This document shows positions 1-4,395 of a stretch of DNA of 6,422 nt, one piece after another; within the stretch, counting starts at the first letter, position 1, and the number at the start of each line of letters is the position of its first letter. The position numbers and the translations under genes were made by a program. The notes beneath the pieces are model-generated. The model was not told the origin of the DNA. It saw only the letters and a program-made list of their open reading frames with translations, and searched no databases. The stretch is from Emticicia sp031378715 (GTDB taxonomy: Bacteria > Bacteroidota > Bacteroidia > Cytophagales > Spirosomataceae): NCBI GenBank assembly GCA_031378715.1, contig JANNEN010000103.1, positions 1-6,422 on the forward strand. The letters are read 5' to 3'.

Positions 1-131
1 ACGAGCAGTTTATTGAATAGTTACATCTATCAGAACATCTACCAAAATAAAAAACATTTTGTAAGTAGCTGATATTCAAGGGTTTATCCTCAAAGGTTCT
101 ATAACCTGCGTCTCCACAAAACGTTTGCCGC
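1..131. other. Left-edge region without an identified gene
   Basis: I see no convincing gene here. The minus strand has an open frame from about 130 to the window edge, but it has no plausible start and its translation matches no family I know. A 7-bp direct repeat (ACATCTA) occurs twice near 23-42. Around 96-118 the sequence GGTTCTATAACC is followed by TGCGTCTCCACA. This has a GGTT/AACC mini-hairpin and resembles one arm of the GAGACGC-type palindromic intergenic repeats seen in Bacteroidota, but the matching left arm is not intact. It may be downstream intergenic sequence of a gene outside the window. Confidence 0.4.
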
Positions 132-179
132 AAAAGTCTGATAATCTGTTATTTACGATTGATTATCAGACTTTTTTTT
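132..179. terminator. Strong intrinsic terminator, possibly bidirectional
   Basis: A perfect 15-bp stem is formed by AAAAGTCTGATAATC (132-146) and GATTATCAGACTTTT (161-175), with a 14-nt loop. On the plus strand it runs into eight T residues (172-179), which is a good terminator for anything transcribed rightward from outside the window. On the minus strand the stem ends in four T residues before GC. It lies 15-18 bp beyond the stop codon of the 81-residue protein gene, so it most likely also ends the his-containing transcript, although less strongly. Confidence 0.85.
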
Positions 180-193
180 AATAATCAATACTT

Positions 194-439
194 TTACGCT
201 ACCTTTCTAACTTTTTGTAATTCCATAGTAAAGCCATAGGGTTTTAAGAGGTTTCCAAGTTCTGCACGGTGTTTATTGAGTAGTTCGGTGTATTGTTCAA
301 CGGCTAAAAAACTTGGTTCTTCTTGGCTCTTATGGAGGTTCAGAATGCTTTCTGTACTTTCAATCAATTCAAGTAAACGAGCAATTCTATACCCCAGCTT
401 CGGCTGTCCGATTTCCTCAACTTTTTTAGAGTTTTCCAT
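194..439 (-). CDS. Small helical protein of unknown function, paired with the DUF6932-like gene
   Basis: This is an 81-residue soluble protein with no signal peptide or membrane segment, and I do not recognise its family. Two amphipathic helices are likely, at about residues 18-40 (RIARLLELIESTESILN) and 46-67 (AVEQYTELLNKHRAELGNLL). These could form a helical hairpin or a coiled coil. The C-terminal tail is basic (LQKVRKVA). The ATG is four bases after the stop codon of the upstream nucleotidyltransferase-like gene, so the two are almost certainly co-transcribed and probably translationally coupled. The upstream sequence is A-rich (TTTAAAACA) with no Shine-Dalgarno motif. The tight pairing suggests that it binds or controls the upstream protein. 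That is inference. It lacks the R-x4-6-H motif and the length of a HEPN partner. It is the last gene before the terminator. I am fairly confident it is real and unsure of its role. Confidence 0.75.
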   Translation of the reverse strand: MENSKKVEEIGQPKLGYRIARLLELIESTESILNLHKSQEEPSFLAVEQYTELLNKHRAELGNLLKPYGFTMELQKVRKVA

Positions 440-443
440 TGTT

Positions 444-908
444 TTAAAGATTTATTTGTAAAATTCCTTTGTCTTTATTATCCTTACTTGTACCAAACTC
501 AAATAACCATTTCTTACACTCTATTTCGTAAAGTTTGCCTAATCGGTGGTCTTGTGGATATACTGCAATAAAATACCCATCTACCAAATTATCACGTTTT
601 ATTCTTTTGGCTCTTATTTTATCAATTTCTCGTTCTTTGGCTCTATATCCTTCAAAATCTACAAACGTAACCAAATCAATATCAATTGGATTCAGCTTCT
701 TGGTTACAAAACTTCCATCAATCCATTGATAGAAAGGGACGTTTAACAATTCTTGCAAGGCATTTGTATAGTCGAGGTATTGCTCAAATATCAAATTTCT
801 TGTTCGTGAACCCTCCACAGCATCAACAAACGTAGTTCTGAAACTTTCAAAGTCTATTTCAATGATTTGTGGAGGGTGCAAATTACCGTTTGAATCAAAT
901 TGTAACAT
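444..908 (-). CDS. Nucleotidyltransferase-like protein, DUF6932-type
   Basis: The 154-residue protein carries the hallmark of minimal nucleotidyltransferases. A GSF at residues 65-67 (in WIDGSFVTKK) is followed by PIDIDLV, giving the acidic pair D76 and D78. D110 in LVDGYF is a candidate third metal ligand. The C-terminus (KWLFEFG near 133-139, then KGILQINL) resembles the ending of DUF6932 proteins, which this matches best from memory. An N-terminal segment with PPQIIEIDFESF leads into a helix before the core. The expected activity is nucleotide transfer to a protein or RNA, but no substrate can be read from the sequence. The start lies 16 bp after hisD, and the gene is followed four bases later by an 81-residue gene. 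By hand count its bases are clearly more AT-rich (18-21 G+C in two 60-base lines) than parts of hisD (32 of 60), which hints at separate acquisition. The fold call is fairly secure, the function open. Confidence 0.8.
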   Translation of the reverse strand: MLQFDSNGNLHPPQIIEIDFESFRTTFVDAVEGSRTRNLIFEQYLDYTNALQELLNVPFYQWIDGSFVTKKLNPIDIDLVTFVDFEGYRAKEREIDKIRAKRIKRDNLVDGYFIAVYPQDHRLGKLYEIECKKWLFEFGTSKDNKDKGILQINL

Positions 909-924
909 AAATATACAAATAATT

Positions 925-2193
925 TCACACCAAACTCTCCATTCTCAAACTTACCGCCCGCTTGTGGGCTTCCAGCGATTCGGCTTCGGCCATAAGCTCG
1001 ACCGTACGACCAATATTCATAATCCCCTCTTTTGTTATTTCTTGGAAAGTGATTTTCTTCACAAAACTATCCAACGAAACGCCACTGTATGCACGTGCAT
1101 AACCATTGGTAGGCAGCGTATGGTTTGTTCCCGAAGCGTAATCTCCGCAAGATTCGGGGGTGTAATTTCCTAAGAAAATCGAACCCGCATTGATTATTTT
1201 TTCGCCAACTTCGTTGTAGTTTTTTACTGCCAAAATCAAATGTTCGGCAGCGTATTCATTGAGCATATCAATACAATCTTGCTCGGTTTCGAGTAAAATA
1301 ATCTTGGAATTTTCGATTGCTTTACTTGCCAAATCTTTTCTTGGCAAACGGTTTAGTTGCCCCGAAACGGCCAAATTTACGGCCGAAACAAACTTTTTAC
1401 TCGTCGAAACCAATAATACTTGGCTATCGGCTCCGTGCTCGGCTTGCGAAAGCAAATCAGAAGCAACAAAAGATGGCACGGCCGAATCGTCCGCCATGAC
1501 GGCTACTTCCGATGGCCCAGCGGGCATATCAATCGCCACGCCATCTTTGCTTAAAAGTTGCTTGGCGGCAGTTACGTATTGGTTTCCTGGACCAAAAATC
1601 TTATACACCTGTGGAATCGTTTCGGTTCCGTAAGCCATTGCTGCTATCGCCTGAGCCCCTCCTACCCTGAAAACTTTGGTAATACCGACCAACTTTGCGG
1701 CGTAATAAATAGCTGGGTGATTACTGGGTGAACACAAAATTCGTTCTTCACATTCGGCAATTTGAGCGGGAACGCCCAGCATCAAAACTGTCGAAAATAG
1801 CGGTGCAGTGCCTCCTGGGATATAAAAACCTACTTTTTGGATACCTACACTTTTACGCCAACAACGAACGCCCACCATCGTTTCTATTACTTCGGGGGTT
1901 TGTTTTTGGGCGAAATGAAATTTGTGAATATTGGCGTAGGCTTGCTTGATAGCTATTTTTAATTCTTCACTCAAATGATTTTCGGAGTCATCAATTTCGG
2001 CTTGCGAAACTTGCAAATCTTGCAGTTCGATTTTATCAAACTGCAAAGCAAACGCTCGCAAAGCGGCATCACCTTCGAGTTTTACTTTTTTGAGAATGGG
2101 CAATACTTTCTGCTCAATTTCGACCATTTCTTGCATTGGTCGGGCGAGCAGTTGCTTCCATTCGGAGCGTGGTGGGAACGTAATTATTTTCAT
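925..2193 (-). CDS. hisD: Histidinol dehydrogenase
   Basis: This cytoplasmic zinc enzyme oxidises L-histidinol to L-histidine with two NAD+, the last step of histidine synthesis. The 422-residue length is normal. Family motifs run in order: GFYIPGGTAPLFSTVL (122-137), FGPGNQYVTAAK (200-211), DMPAGPSEV (222-230), LLSQAEHGADSQ (247-258), NEYAAEHL (312-319) and NAGSIFLG...SCGDYASGTNHTLPT (335-362). The zinc ligands Q250, H253, D351 and H410 and the catalytic E317 and H318 are all present. Each is offset by exactly nine from the E. coli numbering (259, 262, 360, 419, 326, 327), so the core is intact. The start is the ATG giving MKIITFPP, 17 bp after the Uma2 gene, with A-rich upstream sequence. 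The neighbours are unusual. Upstream, hisG is separated from it by a Uma2 gene. Downstream there is a DUF6932-like gene where hisC would often be. Confidence 0.98.
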   Translation of the reverse strand: MKIITFPPRSEWKQLLARPMQEMVEIEQKVLPILKKVKLEGDAALRAFALQFDKIELQDLQVSQAEIDDSENHLSEELKIAIKQAYANIHKFHFAQKQTPEVIETMVGVRCWRKSVGIQKVGFYIPGGTAPLFSTVLMLGVPAQIAECEERILCSPSNHPAIYYAAKLVGITKVFRVGGAQAIAAMAYGTETIPQVYKIFGPGNQYVTAAKQLLSKDGVAIDMPAGPSEVAVMADDSAVPSFVASDLLSQAEHGADSQVLLVSTSKKFVSAVNLAVSGQLNRLPRKDLASKAIENSKIILLETEQDCIDMLNEYAAEHLILAVKNYNEVGEKIINAGSIFLGNYTPESCGDYASGTNHTLPTNGYARAYSGVSLDSFVKKITFQEITKEGIMNIGRTVELMAEAESLEAHKRAVSLRMESLV

Positions 2194-2210
2194 TTATTTT
2201 GCGAGAAAAC

Positions 2211-2789
2211 CTATTCACTAATTGTATCAAAAATCGTATCTATATCAACCTCAAACCCTTCCAAAACTACACTCTTGATGATAGTTTCTGCCAAAGGCAT
2301 TGTTTTAAATTTACCTTCGTGCAAAATATATTGCTGAATCACTTGCTCATATGGAAAAACTACCCAATATTCCCGTACCCCAGCTTGCTCATAAATCTGA
2401 AATTTAGTGCTTACTTCTCGGCGAGAATTTCCTAATGAAAGTATTTCAATAACCAAATCAGGCGGACCCACGCAACCTTGTTTTTTGATTTTTGAAGTAT
2501 CGCATATTACGCACAAATCGGGTTGGACAACTGTTTGTCCATCGCCTTTTATAGATGGCAAATACACATCAAATGGGGCAGAAAATACTTTACAAGGCTT
2601 TTTTTGTAGAAAATATGCCAAATTAAAATGCAGATTACCACTAATCTCTTGGTGCTTACTCGTTGGAGCTGGCGACGTTCGGGCAATATACCCTTTAAAA
2701 AGCTCTACCCTTTCCTTGAATGTCCACGAAACATAATCTTTGAATGTATATGCTTTTGAAAAATCTAATTGTTCAATATTTATTATCAT
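2211..2789 (-). CDS. Uma2 family (DUF820) restriction-endonuclease-like protein
   Basis: The 192-residue protein matches the Uma2/DUF820 family, which adopts the PD-(D/E)XK nuclease fold. Most members have no demonstrated role. Visible signatures are a VELFKGYI segment near 28-35, SPAPTSKHQEISGNLHFNL (39-57), VVQPDLCVICD (87-97) with D91, PPDLVIEILSLGNSRREVS (109-127) with D111 and E115, then KFQIYEQAGVREYWVVFP (129-146). D91, E115 and possibly K129 are the likely active-site residues, so it does not look dead. The length is typical and no frameshift is visible. It sits between hisG and hisD, 50 bp after hisG and 17 bp before hisD, on the same strand. It is therefore probably carried on the his transcript without a role in histidine synthesis. 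The hisG-side gap holds a C/G-rich repeat. The likely start is the ATG giving MIINIEQL. Confidence 0.9.
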   Translation of the reverse strand: MIINIEQLDFSKAYTFKDYVSWTFKERVELFKGYIARTSPAPTSKHQEISGNLHFNLAYFLQKKPCKVFSAPFDVYLPSIKGDGQTVVQPDLCVICDTSKIKKQGCVGPPDLVIEILSLGNSRREVSTKFQIYEQAGVREYWVVFPYEQVIQQYILHEGKFKTMPLAETIIKSVVLEGFEVDIDTIFDTISE

Positions 2790-2816
2790 TGTTTTCTTGT
2801 TTTATCACCGAAATAA

Positions 2817-2840
2817 TTCCCCTACTGGGGGTTAAGGGGC
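2817..2840. repeat. Short C/G-rich intergenic repeat next to the hisG stop codon
   Basis: On the plus strand CCCC (2819-2822), TACT and GGGGG (2827-2831) can form a hairpin, and a second GGGG (2836-2839) follows TTAA. In an AT-rich gap this G/C block stands out. Read on the minus strand it is CCCCTTAACCCCCAGTAGGG, starting directly after the hisG TAG. It resembles the short C4-C5/G4-G5 repeats scattered between genes in many Bacteroidota genomes. That resemblance is from memory. The hairpin could pause transcription or protect the hisG message end. Confidence 0.6.
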
Positions 2841-3709
2841 TAATAAATCATTTTTTCAATCGGAATCACCAAAATGCCTTCTGCACCAGCTGACTGGATA
2901 GCTTCGATGTTTTCCCAAAACTGGTTTTCTTCCAATACCGAATGAATCGAACTCCAACCTTCCATTGCCAAAGGAACAATCGTGGGACTTTTCATGCCAG
3001 GAATCATATTTAGGATAGCTTGCAATTTTTCGTTGGGGGCATTGAGCAAAATATATTTGTAATTCTGAGCCGTTTGTACGGCTTTTATTCTGAATAACAA
3101 CTTGTTGAGGGTACTGTGTTTTTCTTTCGAGAGTTTTTTATTTGAAATCAGCACCGCTTCGGAGCGAAAAATGACCTCTACTTCCTTCAAGCCATTGCTC
3201 AAAAGGGTACTTCCCGAACTCACAATATCACAAACCCCTTCAGCCAAACCAATGCTGGGAGCTATTTCGACCGAGCCACTGATTTCGTGAATCTCGGCTT
3301 TTACGCCTTGTTCTTTCAGATAATTACCCAAAATTCGGGGGTACGAGGTAGCAATGCTTTTGCCTTGAAAGTCGCTAATACTCTGATAATCAACGCCTCG
3401 TGGCACGGCTATTGACAAACGGCACTTTGAAAAGCCCATACGGTACGTAATTTCTGCTTTGCGATTTGACTCAACAAAAACGTTTTCGCCCACGATTCCG
3501 ATGTCGGCAACGCCATCTTCGACGTACCCTGCGATGTCGTCATCTCGCAAAAAGAGAAATTCGGCAGGAAAATTCGATGATGACGTTTTGAGTTTTCCTG
3601 TGCCACTTTCAAACTTTATTCCACATTCCTTAAACAATCGAAACGAATCTTCACTTAATCTCCCCGACTTTTGGAGAGCAATTCTCAATATTGAGTCTGT
3701 ATTTGGCAT
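2840..3709 (-). CDS. hisG: ATP phosphoribosyltransferase, long form
   Basis: HisG condenses ATP with PRPP to give phosphoribosyl-ATP, the first and normally feedback-inhibited step of histidine synthesis. The 289-residue length fits the long form, which carries its own C-terminal regulatory domain and does not need HisZ. The N-terminus has LRIALQKSGRLSEDS (8-22), then DDDIAGYVEDGVADIGIVGE (56-75). The PRPP loop is GVCDIVSSGSTLLSNGLKEV (158-177). The C-terminal ACT/PII-like HisG_C domain spans about 215-287, with MKSPTIVPL (239-247) and GILVIPIEKM (278-287). The ATG at 3709 gives MPNTDSILRI. An in-frame ATG 44 codons upstream adds a non-conserved, hydrophobic, AT-rich extension that overlaps the predicted promoter, so I reject it. 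It heads the minus-strand block and is followed by a Uma2 gene. Confidence 0.97.
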   Translation of the reverse strand: MPNTDSILRIALQKSGRLSEDSFRLFKECGIKFESGTGKLKTSSSNFPAEFLFLRDDDIAGYVEDGVADIGIVGENVFVESNRKAEITYRMGFSKCRLSIAVPRGVDYQSISDFQGKSIATSYPRILGNYLKEQGVKAEIHEISGSVEIAPSIGLAEGVCDIVSSGSTLLSNGLKEVEVIFRSEAVLISNKKLSKEKHSTLNKLLFRIKAVQTAQNYKYILLNAPNEKLQAILNMIPGMKSPTIVPLAMEGWSSIHSVLEENQFWENIEAIQSAGAEGILVIPIEKMIY

Positions 3710-3736
3710 CTTTAAAAATTTCTTTGGTGCAAAGCA

Positions 3737-3768
3737 CAAAATTAACTTAATCGGTTGGTAATGACAAA
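3737..3768 (-). promoter_or_regulatory. Predicted promoter of hisG and the block behind it
   Basis: On the minus strand TTTG (3768-3765), a 20-nt spacer and TAATTTTG (3744-3737) match the Bacteroidota housekeeping consensus TTTG-N19ish-TAnnTTTG. The -7 element ends 27 bp before the hisG ATG, giving a leader of about 20 nt, too short for an attenuator or T-box. A GTGC-AAA-GCAC inverted repeat (3727-3737) lies at the predicted start site and could be a repressor site. That is speculative. Confidence 0.6.
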
Positions 3769-3869
3769 ATTTTATTTGGTTATGCTTCAAGACTGAAATA
3801 AATATCGGTATAATGTAGTAAATGATATAAAGAGCGAACAAAGTGATGAAAAAGAAATTTTAAAAAAAC

Positions 3870-3887
3870 TTTCAAAATATTTTGAAA
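3870..3887. repeat. 18-bp perfect palindrome, possible operator
   Basis: TTTCAAAATATTTTGAAA reads the same on both strands with no mismatch or spacer. It is about 100 bp upstream of the predicted hisG promoter. A dimeric regulator could bind it. Given the very AT-rich background, chance is also possible. Confidence 0.45.
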
Positions 3888-3962
3888 ATTAAATATAAAA
3901 ATTCTAAATTTACAAAAGTAAATAGTAACATCTTTCCTATAATCTAAATTTATAACCCAAAA

Positions 3963-4082
3963 ATGAAAAACTCCTTTCCGATTGGTTCGGCTCGACCACG
4001 CAGTTTGGTTTCAGCAAGAACAAAAAAACTCATCTCAATCATGATTTTGGCTTGTATTTGTCTTTTGGCGATTTTCAACTGA
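3963..4082 (+). other. Doubtful small ORF with a hydrophobic C-terminus
   Basis: An ATG at 3963 opens a 39-codon frame beginning MKNSFPIGSARPRSLVSART and ending with a hydrophobic run (LISIMILACICLLAIFN), so it would be a single-pass membrane peptide. The same DNA read on the minus strand is an open 60-codon frame (4132-3950) containing AETKLRGRAEPIG. I recognise neither as a family. The DNA is visibly richer in G+C than its flanks, so it may be a small gene or a fragment of a former gene or mobile element. I cannot choose the strand. Confidence 0.25.
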
Positions 4083-4209
4083 GCATTAGGAAATGGCTCT
4101 ACAGTTAGTATTTGCGAGTACATTTCTATCAAAGTAACTAATTCAAGTCAAACGCTAACACTTTACAATCATTCAGGAAAATTTATACAGTTTCACTTCC
4201 TACCAAAAC

Positions 4210-4245
4210 AAAAAGAATAAATTTTATCAATAAAGTATTCTTTTT
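4210..4245. terminator. 36-nt hairpin, possible weak bidirectional terminator
   Basis: AAAAAGAATA (4210-4219) pairs perfectly with TATTCTTTTT (4236-4245). Inside, TTTAT (4223-4227) pairs with ATAAA (4230-4234), so nearly all the segment folds on itself. Both strands end the stem in five T residues. The stem is almost all A-T and thus weak. No gene ends nearby apart from the doubtful small ORF, so a terminator role is uncertain. Confidence 0.35.
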
Positions 4246-4348
4246 AAGCAAGAAATAACCACTAAAAGCGTAAAAGCAATTTAAAATTGTATTTTTTGTT
4301 ACCGTTTAATTATTTTTTGGCACAGAATTTGAAATGTACCAATTAATA

Positions 4349-4365
4349 ATTAACACATGGTTAAT
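4349..4365. promoter_or_regulatory. Inverted repeat upstream of the OmpA-family gene
   Basis: ATTAAC, five bases, GTTAAT form a 6-bp inverted repeat 30 bp before the start codon. A TTTG at 4328-4331 could be a -33 box, but no TAnnTTTG follows at the right distance. It may be an operator or lie in the 5' leader. The evidence is weak. Confidence 0.25.
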
Positions 4366-4395
4366 CTTACACAGTGAACTTAAAATGACTAAAAA

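Larger units (their letters stand above)
3769..4348. other. AT-rich divergent intergenic region
   Basis: Between the hisG promoter and the leader of the gene at 4396 there is no gene I can support. The stretch holds an 18-bp palindrome (3870-3887), a GC-richer island with small ORFs on both strands (about 3963-4100) and a 36-nt hairpin (4210-4245). The promoter of the gene at 4396 should lie in its right-hand part. TATTTTTTG occurs twice between about 4290 and 4320, close to TAnnTTTG but with one extra base, so I do not assign it. Confidence 0.5.

Noticed and set aside
90..118. 3' end of a tRNA or tmRNA (GGTTCTATAACC...CTCCA)
   Set aside because: The T-loop is wrong (TTCTATA), the T-stem does not pair, and no acceptor partner or anticodon arm is found upstream.
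194..439. HEPN-type RNase partner of the nucleotidyltransferase
   Set aside because: No R-x4-6-H motif is present and 81 residues is short for a HEPN domain.
862..2435. Plus-strand open frames opposite hisD and Uma2
   Set aside because: They lie antisense to genes with clear family motifs, show no motifs of their own, and follow from the codon use of the opposite strand.
3102..3761. Open frames overlapping hisG on both strands
   Set aside because: They are shadow frames of an intact, motif-rich hisG.
3710..3841. N-terminal extension of hisG by 44 codons
   Set aside because: The extra residues are hydrophobic and AT-driven, do not match HisG, and cover the predicted promoter. MPNTDSILRIALQKSGRL is the normal HisG beginning.
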